A stretch of 64,000 nt of DNA from Vibrio ponticus (lineage in GTDB: Bacteria; Pseudomonadota; Gammaproteobacteria; Enterobacterales; Vibrionaceae). The notes beneath the pieces are model-generated. The model made no database searches. It was not told the origin of the DNA and was given only the letters and a program-made list of their open reading frames with translations. The position numbers were made by a program, and so were the translations under genes. The stretch is from the NCBI RefSeq assembly GCF_009938225.1, contig NZ_AP019658.1:62001-126000 (forward strand), in the 5' to 3' direction. Of the stretch, positions 41,963-50,671 are shown in pieces. Position 1 is the stretch's first letter; each line of letters begins with the position of its first letter.

Positions 41963-42921
41963 TGGAACAAGTACTCAATAGTTTGAAATTGCCAACAGAT
42001 AAGAATATTCGTTACTTGTTAGTGATTCTCGTCGGCATTTTATTAGTGATGGGTTTTTCAAGTGGTCAGGCGTTCTTTTCCCTAGATAACTTACAGTCAA
42101 TGTCATCGCAAATGCCATTGTTAGGCTTGCTTGCACTGGCTATGGCGGTTTGTATGTTGACGGGGGGGATCAACCTTTCCATCATCGCGACGACCAATGC
42201 TTGTGGTTTAGTGATGGCAAGTATCATTACTCAAGCCCCGGATAGTTCAATGATGTTAGTGATGGCATTGGCTGGTGGCTTGGCTACAGCGGTTGTAATC
42301 GGGCTGCTTAATGGTGCGTTAATAGCGTATGTTGGGGTGTCACCTATTCTTGCTACGCTCGGGATGATGACACTGATTAATGGTCTAAATGTGCTGATTT
42401 CAGGCGGTAGCGTGATCTCTGGTTTCCCAGAGGCATTACTGATACTAGGTAATGGCGTGCTAATGGGTATCCCGATGCCGCTAATCTTATTTGTGGCGTT
42501 TGCGATTGGCTTATGGGCATTGCTTGAACACACAAGTTTGGGGCGCACCATCTATCTAATGGGCTCAAATGAGAAAGCGACACGCTTCTCAGGCATTAAT
42601 ACACAAAAAGCGACGCTGTATGTCTACATCCTATCCTCAATGTTGTGTTGGGTGGCTGCCATCGTCATGATGGCAAAATTTAACTCAGCGAAAGCAGGAT
42701 ATGGTGAATCCTACTTGCTGATTGCTATCTTGGCATCCGTACTGGGAGGCATTAACCCAGATGGTGGATTTGGACGCATTATTGGTATTGGTTTAGCACT
42801 GATTGTGCTGCAAACATTGGAAAGTGGTCTTAATTTGCTGGGAGTGAGCAGCTATCTCACTATGGCGCTGTGGGGCGGCATCTTGATCCTATTTATCTTC
42901 TTACAAAAAAATAAGGCTTAA
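41962..42921 (+). CDS. Sugar ABC transporter permease 2
   Basis: This 319-residue second permease of the same family (LsrD-like position) has MLTGGINLSIIATTNACGLVMA, VGVSPILATLGMMTLINGLNV, LGRTIYLMGSNEKATRFSGIN and LGGINPDGGFGRIIGIGLAL. Two different permeases imply a heterodimeric channel, as in Lsr-type and rhamnose transporters. Confidence 0.93.
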   Translation: MEQVLNSLKLPTDKNIRYLLVILVGILLVMGFSSGQAFFSLDNLQSMSSQMPLLGLLALAMAVCMLTGGINLSIIATTNACGLVMASIITQAPDSSMMLVMALAGGLATAVVIGLLNGALIAYVGVSPILATLGMMTLINGLNVLISGGSVISGFPEALLILGNGVLMGIPMPLILFVAFAIGLWALLEHTSLGRTIYLMGSNEKATRFSGINTQKATLYVYILSSMLCWVAAIVMMAKFNSAKAGYGESYLLIAILASVLGGINPDGGFGRIIGIGLALIVLQTLESGLNLLGVSSYLTMALWGGILILFIFLQKNKA

Positions 42922-42932
42922 CGGGGTAGTTT

Positions 42933-44567
42933 ATGAGTATTTATTTTATCGGCGTTGATGTTGGCAGTGGCAGCGCACGAGCTGGGGTCTTTGATGCTCA
43001 TGGTCGAAAAGTGGGTGAAGCTAAACGTGATACCTTGATGTTTAAACCTCAAGCTGATTTTGTTGAGCAGTCTTCTGACAATATTTGGCAAAGTGTATGT
43101 CTAGCGGTTAAAGATGCAGTGTCTCAAGCGAATATTGATCCTATTCAGGTCAAAGGTATCGGTTTTGATGCCACTTGTTCGTTGGTTGTTTTGGACAAAA
43201 ATGGTCAACCTTTAACTGTCAGCCCAACGGGGCGTAGTGAGCAGAATATCGTTATGTGGATGGATCACCGAGCGATAGCGCAAGCCGATCGTATTAACCA
43301 TACCGAACATCCGGTATTGGCGTATGTAGGTAATCGTATCTCACCAGAAATGCAAACGCCTAAGCTGTTGTGGTTAAAACAAAATATGCCGAATACCTGG
43401 TCAAAAGCTGGATACTTTTTCGATTTGCCAGACTTTCTAACCTGGAAAGCGACTTTTGATGATAGCCGTTCACTTTGTTCAACAGTATGTAAATGGACTT
43501 ACCTTGGACACGAAAGTAAATGGGATAAGAGTTTCTTTGAGCTGATTGGCTTGGAAGATCTGTTAGAGAATAATGCCAAAACCATAGGTGAACGTATTCT
43601 GCCGATGGGGCAACCTGTGGGAGATGGCTTAACGGTGCATGCTGCGGATGATCTTGGCTTAATGCCAGGTACGGCAGTAGGGACTTCAATTATTGATGCG
43701 CATGCTGGTGGTATTGGAGTGCTAGGCGCCGCAGGCATGACCGGTGAAAAAGCGGATTTCAATACCCGCTTAGCATTGATAGGAGGCACTTCTTCTTGTC
43801 ATATGGCAGCAGCAAAAACAGCTCGTTTTATCGATGGTGTTTGGGGTGCCTATTACAGTGCGATGATTCCAGGTTATTGGTTGAATGAAGGCGGGCAGTC
43901 CGCGACGGGTGCGCTTATCGATCATATTATTACTTCTCATCCTTTATACGAAAGTGCCAAAGAGCAGGCAAGTAAACTAGGGCAAACGGTCTATCAGTTA
44001 TTGAATGATCGCTTACTGGCATTAGCTGGCAGTAAGGAAGATATTGCGTTTTTGACTAAGGATATCCATGTATTGCCGTATTTTCACGGTAACCGTTCTC
44101 CTCGCGCCAATGCTCATTTGACCGGGACGATAACCGGGCTAAAAATGTCAAAAACCTTAGATGACATGGCACTGCAATACCTCGCGACCATTCAAGGAAT
44201 CGCACTTGGTACACGTCATATTATCGAAGTTATGAATGATGCTGGCTATGAGATAGACACTATCATGGCGTGCGGTGGAGGCACGAAAAATACCGTCTTT
44301 TTGCAGGAACATGCGAACGCAACTGGATGTATGATTTTGCTACCTGAAGAGAGTGAAGCGGTGCTACTTGGTTCGGCGATGCTGGGTTCTGTTGCTGCAG
44401 GTTTCTACAGTGATATTCCTGATGCGATGAATGCCATGAGCCGTATCAGCAAGAGTGTGATGCCACAAACAGAAAGAATTAAGCATTTTTACGATGCGAA
44501 ATATCAAATTTTCCACAAAATGTATCAAGATGACGCGGAATATAAAGCTTTGATGAGCGAATTCTAA
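42933..44567 (+). CDS. FGGY family carbohydrate kinase (ribulokinase-like)
   Basis: This 544-residue sugar kinase has the N-terminal phosphate loop [53 protein letters not shown] and a C-terminal ATP site with [18 protein letters not shown]. The pattern is the FGGY-pentulose kinase branch that includes D-ribulokinases. The substrate is probably a ketopentose or pentitol derivative imported by the ABC transporter encoded just upstream. No isomerase or epimerase is in the window, so the pathway is incomplete here. Its terminator is interrupted by an insertion sequence. Confidence 0.88.
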   Translation: MSIYFIGVDVGSGSARAGVFDAHGRKVGEAKRDTLMFKPQADFVEQSSDNIWQSVCLAVKDAVSQANIDPIQVKGIGFDATCSLVVLDKNGQPLTVSPTGRSEQNIVMWMDHRAIAQADRINHTEHPVLAYVGNRISPEMQTPKLLWLKQNMPNTWSKAGYFFDLPDFLTWKATFDDSRSLCSTVCKWTYLGHESKWDKSFFELIGLEDLLENNAKTIGERILPMGQPVGDGLTVHAADDLGLMPGTAVGTSIIDAHAGGIGVLGAAGMTGEKADFNTRLALIGGTSSCHMAAAKTARFIDGVWGAYYSAMIPGYWLNEGGQSATGALIDHIITSHPLYESAKEQASKLGQTVYQLLNDRLLALAGSKEDIAFLTKDIHVLPYFHGNRSPRANAHLTGTITGLKMSKTLDDMALQYLATIQGIALGTRHIIEVMNDAGYEIDTIMACGGGTKNTVFLQEHANATGCMILLPEESEAVLLGSAMLGSVAAGFYSDIPDAMNAMSRISKSVMPQTERIKHFYDAKYQIFHKMYQDDAEYKALMSEF

Positions 44568-44606
44568 TTGTAGGTTGGTATTGATTAAGAGGTCTCATGA
44601 TGAGTA

Positions 44607-44638
44607 ATGCCAGTCAGTTAAGCTGACTGGCATTTTTT
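44607..44638 (+). terminator. Terminator carried in the left end of the insertion sequence
   Basis: ATGCCAGTCAG-TTAAG-CTGACTGGCAT stem with six T. It reads in the direction of the upstream kinase gene, so it replaces the terminator that was split and keeps outside transcripts out of the element. Confidence 0.82.
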
Positions 44639-45945
44639 CTATTTGTCGCATATTTCTTGGGTTTCAGTTTCACCCAACGAGGATAACTTCTATCTTCTCT
44701 TCGGGGGGGTAGGATAAACATGGATATTTGCTGTAGTAGCACTTCATAGTGTTTAGGGAGTTTCCCTGGACTCGTTAAAGGTAAAGCTGCAAAGTATTGA
44801 GTCACAGCCATGGCACTACTCGTAAAGCTTAATTGGTTCGGCCAAACGCTATCTAACTTGCTCGCCGCTTTTGTCATAACCTGCCTTATAAGGTTATAGG
44901 CTAGCAAAATCCCCCAGAGCTCCTGTCTAACCATATCTGGGCGCTTACTTCGCAATGTATACTCACTATCAAGCAAGGTTTGCTTCATTTCTCTATAGCC
45001 TAATTCGATTTCCCAACGATAGCGATAGAGCTCTACAATGTCTTCTCCGGGAAAGCGCAACCCATCACGCATTGAGGTAAGAACCTGATACTCCTTACCT
45101 TTAATGGCTTTCGATACCAACCTTGCTTCTATTATCTCAGGCAGGTCACTGAACTTCTTCCTTGCCTGAGGTGATGTTTTTATAGCAACGATAGCATCAC
45201 TCTGACTGTATTTATGGACAACTTCATACTGAAAGTCTTTTCTCACAGGGAGCATCCAATGCCTTTCTTGACCTACTTTGTTCCAGCGATTAAGCAGCCC
45301 TAAAGAGTAATATCCTTTGTCAAAAATGGTCAGTGATTGATCTGGCGTTTGTTCAATAAGCTCTTCTGCGAGCCGCATTTCGCTGGTGCGATAGTCAGAG
45401 AATGCACTATCGATTAGCTGATGACTTGTAAGCTCCATCAAGCAAACCATGCGGACCTTAGGGTAAATATTCTCAGATGATTGATTGCGCTGCGCTTTAA
45501 ACTCTTGATGATTTTCGGGTGTATCTGTCGTTCTCCAAACGACACCATCGACAGATAGAAGGTTTAGTCCACACCAAGTTTCGAAGTTAGACGACTGATA
45601 GCTATGCGCAGCCATCTTCTTAAAGACTTGCTTTACACCTTCTTCGCCTAATCTCTGTCTCGCTTGAACAACTGCACTTGGTGCAACAAAACGTTGTTTG
45701 TCTGGCAAGACAATATCGAGTTGGTTAGCAATATCCCAAACAGATTGTTGACGAAAGAGACTCATTCCAACAACGGACCAAAGTACGGCTTCTAAAGGTA
45801 ACCGTCTTCTTCTAACGGTTGCTACACCAGCTTGCTCAAAACCTTGCTGGATAAGCTCTGGACTAAGAATGTCAGAGTATTTATCAAAGTGGTGGAAGGT
45901 ATTACATGACCGAAAAGTATTGGCAAGTTGGCTTTCTAAAGACAT
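44614..45945 (-). CDS. IS4 family transposase
   Basis: This 443-residue DDE transposase starts at the ATG at 45945 ([12 protein letters not shown]). A longer frame to a TTG at 46005 would have to be read through a strong hairpin. It has an IS4 N-terminal domain, the first catalytic Asp in [18 protein letters not shown], the second in [14 protein letters not shown], and the family signature Y-2-R-3-E-6-K in [15 protein letters not shown] (about residues 325-340). No frameshift or stop, so it is probably active. Confidence 0.93.
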   Translation of the reverse strand: MSLESQLANTFRSCNTFHHFDKYSDILSPELIQQGFEQAGVATVRRRRLPLEAVLWSVVGMSLFRQQSVWDIANQLDIVLPDKQRFVAPSAVVQARQRLGEEGVKQVFKKMAAHSYQSSNFETWCGLNLLSVDGVVWRTTDTPENHQEFKAQRNQSSENIYPKVRMVCLMELTSHQLIDSAFSDYRTSEMRLAEELIEQTPDQSLTIFDKGYYSLGLLNRWNKVGQERHWMLPVRKDFQYEVVHKYSQSDAIVAIKTSPQARKKFSDLPEIIEARLVSKAIKGKEYQVLTSMRDGLRFPGEDIVELYRYRWEIELGYREMKQTLLDSEYTLRSKRPDMVRQELWGILLAYNLIRQVMTKAASKLDSVWPNQLSFTSSAMAVTQYFAALPLTSPGKLPKHYEVLLQQISMFILPPRREDRSYPRWVKLKPKKYATNRKNASQLN

Positions 45946-45982
45946 AAAAAAATCCGATATTAGTTTCCTAATATCGGATTTT
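45946..45982 (-). terminator. Hairpin terminator abutting the transposase start
   Basis: A 15-base perfect stem (AAAATCCGATATTAG and complement) with a GAAA loop and seven T ends immediately before the ATG on the minus strand. It would stop or fold back transcripts entering from outside, limiting transposase made after insertion into active genes. Confidence 0.82.
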
Positions 45983-46089
45983 GAAGCCTTTTGAGGATCG
46001 GTCAAATGATCTCACAAATTTCTTAACTGATCGGCATTACTCATGATGAGACCTCTTTTTTATTGTTCGGGTTAAATCGGACCGCGCGA

Positions 46090-48921
46090 TTATTTCTGAC
46101 GTGGCAGCAAATAGAACGTTTTCTGATTTTGGTTCATTAGCTGCTTGGCTAACTGGTTAACATTCTCGACCGTGGCGTTATTGATCATAGTGACACTGTG
46201 CGTAACCGCCTGGTAAGGCTGCGCTGAGAAGCTGTCTTGGCTGAAAGCGGCTAGCCAGTAGTCCGTGTATTCCTCTTGTTGGGCTTGGTTAACTGCCCAA
46301 GCTTTTTTCGCCTGATCTAACTCTGCCTGAGTGATGCCATTGTGTTGAATATCCTCAACGACACGGCTGGCAAGTTTTGCTAGTTCATGGGCTCGGTTAG
46401 GAGCTGTGGTAAAGTTGAGGCGTGCCAGATAGTACGGGGCTGGGTCACGGGCAAGCATTTGTGACATGTTAATCACGTACACACCGGACGCTTTGACTCG
46501 CACCGTTTCACGCAGGCGGTTATTGGTGATTTGCTCGAGTAGTTGCAACTGCATTTGCTGCTGTAAAGACCACGGATGATCCGCGCTGTATTGGATCTGT
46601 ACCATGGCTTTATTACTGCTACCAATCGCGTAGGTGTACTCTTCGGTGACAGATTTTGGCTCGATGCCTCGATCAATTGGCTTGAGCTCTGGCTGCGGAT
46701 TCGCTGCTAGAGATGCCAACCAACGTTTGATACTTGGCTCAATCGCTTCTGGCTTTGCATTGGTGACGATGGTGGTGATCATCTGTGCTGGGTCGCCATA
46801 CAGTTTTTCACGCCATTGCGTCAGTTCCTGGGCAGTAAACTGATGCCAATCACCGTCCACGGTTGCCACTAAACGCTGACCATTATCGAACGCTTGTAGG
46901 CTGATTTGATCCATAAAAATACGTTCGGCAGGCACTTTTGATAGGTTTTGCAGCGTCGATTGTTTCATGTCGGCGAGTTTATCCTCACAGCTATTGGCTT
47001 GAGTCAGTTTCAAGTGAAGCAACGCCAGTGCATCATCCAATTGCTCGGTTTCACTAGAAACGCTGAAACCATGGAATAGCAACTCGCTGTAAGGTGCCAC
47101 GCTTACTTGATGTTGCTTACTCCATTGAGTCAGTTGGTGAGGCGTATAGTCACCGTAACCGCATTGCTCTGCGAGTTTCCCTGCCCAGTCAACGATGCCC
47201 AGTTGATTGGCTGCCTCAAGTGAGCGACCTCCTGGAATGCGCAGATTGATTTGCGTGCCACCTTTAAGATCGGACTTACTTACTACCACTACTTTCATAC
47301 CATTGCTTAGTTGGTACTCATAAACTGGTGTTTCACCAAAGTTGACCTGTGAGTTTTTAGCCACAATGTCACCTGCTGCTTGCGGTGTCACCTTCAAGTC
47401 GATTTCCGGTTTGGTCAGATTAAACGGCTCAGGTTGGCTTGCACGAATGGTTTGCCACTGCTGTGGTAATTGACGGATATCGACTTTGGCTTGGTCACTA
47501 TCAGGACCGATTAGCGCCAGTTTTGGTGAGGTGTTGTTTAATACCTTCGCCACATGTTGCTGAATGTCGTGCGCAGTCAAAGAGTCCAAAAAGGCTTCTG
47601 TTAACTGTAATTGCTGCTCTTTATCCATCATTGGCAATTGATAGCTATCGGCTTGCACCAATTGGTCGGCGAGGTATTGGTTGGAGTAACCAGCACGATG
47701 TTTCGCTTGTTGCGCGACTTTATTTAGCATTTGCTGTTTCGCAAACGCCAGTTCAGTCTCACTGACAGGTTGGCTCGCGAGGCGTTGCAACTCAGTAGTA
47801 AGCTGTTGGAAAGCGTTGTCATAACCGTGTTTAAATGGGTGAGCGATGACCAAATACTGAACTCGTTCAGTACTGAGTAGATGGCTCTGCGGCGCGACCA
47901 TTGCGGCTTTTAACTTGCCATTGGCAACCAAAATAGCCAGTCGCTGATTAAGAATGGCAAGCCACAACGAATCGAGCGTCTCCTGCCATTGACCTTCGAC
48001 CGTGTTCAGCGGCGTATCGATATCATTTTGCAATAACAACTGCATAAAACGGCGGCTGTTTTCTGGGTCAAATACTGTGGCGACTTGCAGCTCAGGTTGC
48101 GATTCAAATTGTTGCCATGCGATAGGGTCGCTTGGCGTGCTGCCTTTTTCTTTGCTGGCAAATAAGGCTTCGATTTGGCTTCTTACCGCCGCATTATCAA
48201 AGGAGCCACTGATAACCAGCGTCATACGCTGTGGTTGATACCACTTTTGGTAATACGCAATGGCTTCTTCGACAGGCGCAGTGCGGATCACGTCGATAGT
48301 ACCAATCGCGTTACGCTCGGCAAGGCGGCTACCTTCGTAGCGTAGCGCCTCAAGTTGGTCATTAATGCGAGAGCCGACACCTTGGCGCAGACGCCATTCT
48401 TCGACAATAACTTCACGTTCGCGATCGAAAGCTTGTGGGTCAAAACTGATTTCACTAGCCCAATCTGAGAGGATGCGTAACCCTAAATCAGTCGTCTGGC
48501 GAGCCGAGTTTGGTAGCGATAGTTTATAGATAGTGCTGTTGTAACTGGTGACGGCATTTACGTGTGAGCCAAGGTTGATGCCTTGGGCTTCAAGAGCTTT
48601 AAAGCTTTGACTATCAGGGAAATTGGTTGTGCCTTTAAATGCCATATGCTCGACAAAGTGTGCCAAGCCGCGCTGTTGCTCTTCCTCCTGCAATGAGCCT
48701 GAATGAACCGCAAGACGCATTTCTACGCCTGGTGTTTTCCTCGGTTGTAGGATCACTTGCATATCGTTATCGAGCCAATACTGGAAGATATCTTCGCGTA
48801 CCGGCAGCGGCTGATATTGTTCGCTCTGTGCGAGATTAGGTGGGTTGATAGTCGTGGTTTGGCAGCCTGTTAAACCAAGAGCCACTGCAAGGGCGAGTGA
48901 AATTAAGGTCGGTTTAATCAT
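46090..48921 (-). CDS. M16 family zinc protease lipoprotein (PqqL/FusC-like)
   Basis: This 943-residue protein has a lipoprotein signal (lipobox LTGC, Cys20, followed by Gln, which favours outer-membrane sorting). It contains two M16 half-barrels. The first holds the inverted zinc motif HFVEH at residues 88-92 with the distal Glu in REVIVEEW near 174; the second (from about 530) lacks it, as is usual. Large two-domain M16 proteases act as clamshells on short proteins or peptides. It is third in an operon with a YddB-like receptor and a YddA-like ABC protein. This is the gene set known in E. coli (yddA-yddB-pqqL) and in the Fus ferredoxin-uptake system, where the protease cleaves imported iron-protein. 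The substrate here is unknown. Confidence 0.88.
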   Translation of the reverse strand: MIKPTLISLALAVALGLTGCQTTTINPPNLAQSEQYQPLPVREDIFQYWLDNDMQVILQPRKTPGVEMRLAVHSGSLQEEEQQRGLAHFVEHMAFKGTTNFPDSQSFKALEAQGINLGSHVNAVTSYNSTIYKLSLPNSARQTTDLGLRILSDWASEISFDPQAFDREREVIVEEWRLRQGVGSRINDQLEALRYEGSRLAERNAIGTIDVIRTAPVEEAIAYYQKWYQPQRMTLVISGSFDNAAVRSQIEALFASKEKGSTPSDPIAWQQFESQPELQVATVFDPENSRRFMQLLLQNDIDTPLNTVEGQWQETLDSLWLAILNQRLAILVANGKLKAAMVAPQSHLLSTERVQYLVIAHPFKHGYDNAFQQLTTELQRLASQPVSETELAFAKQQMLNKVAQQAKHRAGYSNQYLADQLVQADSYQLPMMDKEQQLQLTEAFLDSLTAHDIQQHVAKVLNNTSPKLALIGPDSDQAKVDIRQLPQQWQTIRASQPEPFNLTKPEIDLKVTPQAAGDIVAKNSQVNFGETPVYEYQLSNGMKVVVVSKSDLKGGTQINLRIPGGRSLEAANQLGIVDWAGKLAEQCGYGDYTPHQLTQWSKQHQVSVAPYSELLFHGFSVSSETEQLDDALALLHLKLTQANSCEDKLADMKQSTLQNLSKVPAERIFMDQISLQAFDNGQRLVATVDGDWHQFTAQELTQWREKLYGDPAQMITTIVTNAKPEAIEPSIKRWLASLAANPQPELKPIDRGIEPKSVTEEYTYAIGSSNKAMVQIQYSADHPWSLQQQMQLQLLEQITNNRLRETVRVKASGVYVINMSQMLARDPAPYYLARLNFTTAPNRAHELAKLASRVVEDIQHNGITQAELDQAKKAWAVNQAQQEEYTDYWLAAFSQDSFSAQPYQAVTHSVTMINNATVENVNQLAKQLMNQNQKTFYLLPRQK

Positions 48922-48925
48922 AGTG

Positions 48926-50608
48926 TTATGCTCCTAGTGCAACAGGTTGAGAGTTATCTAAATCAATTAAGGAATCCGCCATACTCCATAGCTCTGGCTG
49001 GTGGGTAACCATCAGAATGGCGCTGTTGGGTAAGGCTTGTTTTAAGGTGGTAATCATTTGTTTAGCCGCATGCTGATCGAGAGATGAGGTAGTCTCATCA
49101 AGCATGATCAGTTGTGGTTTATTCATAAGTAGACGAGCAAACATTAGGCGTTGCTGTTCACCTCCCGACAATTGATTAGCCCAAGGGGCTACTTCGTCTA
49201 GCGAGCTGCTCAGCGAGCCTAACCCAACTTGATTAAGGGCTTGGGTACAGATGTTGTCATCAAACAGCGTCTGCTCTTGTGGGTAACACAACAGGGCTTT
49301 GAGGCTGGTAGTTGAGAGGTAGATCTTTTGCGGAATCCAAATCGATTCGTCACGTTGATATTCACCGATATAGTTGGTCCAAAAACCACTTAATGTTCGC
49401 AGCAGACTGGATTTACCTAACCCAGATCGACCTTTTAGCATCACAAGTTGACCTTGCTTAACGATGAGGTTGTTCACTGTTAGCAGTGAGTGGTCGCGAT
49501 CAATTTGTACGCGTAACGTCGCACTGAGCGAATTGGGCGCAATCGGCTTTCTTGCTTGTTGTGGCAGGGTGACGTCGTTCAGTTTTTGCTGAAATACGGT
49601 TAAACGCTCTACCGTGGCACTTAGTTTGGCTAAGTCACGATATGAGTAGATAAACCAACTCAATGAGCCAGAAACTTGCATAAACGCCATTTTAATTTGC
49701 ATCAGTCCACCTAGCTGAATGGCACCGGAGAGGAATTGCGGAAGGGCAAAAAAGATAGGTGCGAGGCTAGATACTTGCGCGTAACCCACGGTAAAAAAGC
49801 CCAAGTTGCGCTCTTTTATCATTAACTTGTACCAATTTTGCGCGACAAAGGTGAATGTATTCCCGAGTGTTTGGCGTTCGATTGCTTCGCCATTTTGTGC
49901 GCCGATCATTTCACTGTTCTCACGACGCTCGATCAGTGCTGCACGAAAATCCGCTTCGCGTTTTTGTTGATTGAAGTTCAGTCTTTGTAGTGGCTTGCCA
50001 ATCCAATGCGTAATAGCGGTTCCCACTAGGGTATAAGCGATACACATCCACACCATGTAGCCTGGGATATGCCACTCTTGTCCTGCCAAGTTAAAACTCA
50101 TCTCACCGGATAGATTCCACAAGATGGTGATAAATGAGCCGAGTGTGAGCACCGAACGTAAGAATGACAGCAGTAGATCGAGCGACAGATCGATCAGTAG
50201 ATAGATATCTTCAGCAATACGTTGATCCGGGTTGTCCGGCTCCGTTTGTGCCAACTTGATGTGGTAATGATGATGTTGATCGGATAACCACTGCTCAGTC
50301 AGTTGCTTGGTCATCCAAGTGCGCCAGTCAATAAGCAGTTTTTTCTGCAAATAGCTGCTGTAAACCTGCACTAAAATCAGTGAACTAATAAGCAGAGCGA
50401 ACTGACCAAGTAAGCGATAGATGCTTGAACCATCAAGCTGTTGTAATGCGTTGTAGAAATCGCCATTCCATTGGTTAAATTGGACGCTAAGCCACACGGA
50501 ACCAAAGGTCATGCTAATGATGACTAACAGTAAGCCTAGCGACGGTAAACGCTCTTTGGAGAGCCAAAATGGTTTTACTAGCTGCCAGTAATGAGAGAGA
50601 AAATTCAT
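48926..50608 (-). CDS. SbmA/BacA-type ABC transporter, fused permease-ATPase (YddA/FusD-like)
   Basis: This 560-residue inner-membrane protein has an N-terminal SbmA/BacA-like membrane domain with about six helices (FNQWNGDFYNALQQLD, IDWRTWMTKQLTEQWLSDQHHHYHI, NPDQRIAEDI). It is followed by an ATPase with Walker A GRSGLGKSSL, signature LSGGEQQRL, and Walker B LIMLDETTSSLD. I start at 50608 (MNFLSHYWQLVKPF); the 16 extra upstream residues look unlike the family. It is 4 bases from the M16 gene. In the Fus model this protein handles the peptide products or completes uptake; its exact role is not settled. Confidence 0.88.
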   Translation of the reverse strand: MNFLSHYWQLVKPFWLSKERLPSLGLLLVIISMTFGSVWLSVQFNQWNGDFYNALQQLDGSSIYRLLGQFALLISSLILVQVYSSYLQKKLLIDWRTWMTKQLTEQWLSDQHHHYHIKLAQTEPDNPDQRIAEDIYLLIDLSLDLLLSFLRSVLTLGSFITILWNLSGEMSFNLAGQEWHIPGYMVWMCIAYTLVGTAITHWIGKPLQRLNFNQQKREADFRAALIERRENSEMIGAQNGEAIERQTLGNTFTFVAQNWYKLMIKERNLGFFTVGYAQVSSLAPIFFALPQFLSGAIQLGGLMQIKMAFMQVSGSLSWFIYSYRDLAKLSATVERLTVFQQKLNDVTLPQQARKPIAPNSLSATLRVQIDRDHSLLTVNNLIVKQGQLVMLKGRSGLGKSSLLRTLSGFWTNYIGEYQRDESIWIPQKIYLSTTSLKALLCYPQEQTLFDDNICTQALNQVGLGSLSSSLDEVAPWANQLSGGEQQRLMFARLLMNKPQLIMLDETTSSLDQHAAKQMITTLKQALPNSAILMVTHQPELWSMADSLIDLDNSQPVALGA

Positions 50609-50671
50609 GATTATTATTGCTTTACGATCAAAGGGCAGACGAGGTGGTCTGCCCAAGTCAAAGAAAAAAGA

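Larger units (their letters stand above)
44605..46039. mobile_element. IS4-family insertion sequence, 1435 bp, apparently intact
   Basis: The ends are TAATGCCAGTCAGTTAAG (plus, left) and TAATGCCGATCAGTTAAG (complement, right), 16 of 18 matching. They are flanked by an 11-bp direct repeat CTCATGATGAG at 44594-44604 and 46040-46050. The identical target duplication and intact transposase point to a recent insertion. 11-bp duplications are usual for IS4-type elements. Confidence 0.9.
44587..46061 (+). terminator. Kinase terminator split by the insertion sequence
   Basis: Removing the element and one copy of its target duplication restores a strong terminator: AAGAGGTCTC (44587-44596), loop ATGAT, GAGACCTCTT with a T run (46048-46061). 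The insertion fell in the loop. Confidence 0.8.

Noticed and set aside
38430..44567. Reading the sugar ABC operon as an AI-2 (lsr) operon
   Set aside because: The binding protein resembles the LsrB/RhaS group, but no lsrK, lsrF, lsrG or lsrR gene is present and the kinase is ribulokinase-like.
47439..47765. 108-residue plus-strand frame inside the M16 protease gene
   Set aside because: Antisense shadow of a long well-supported gene.
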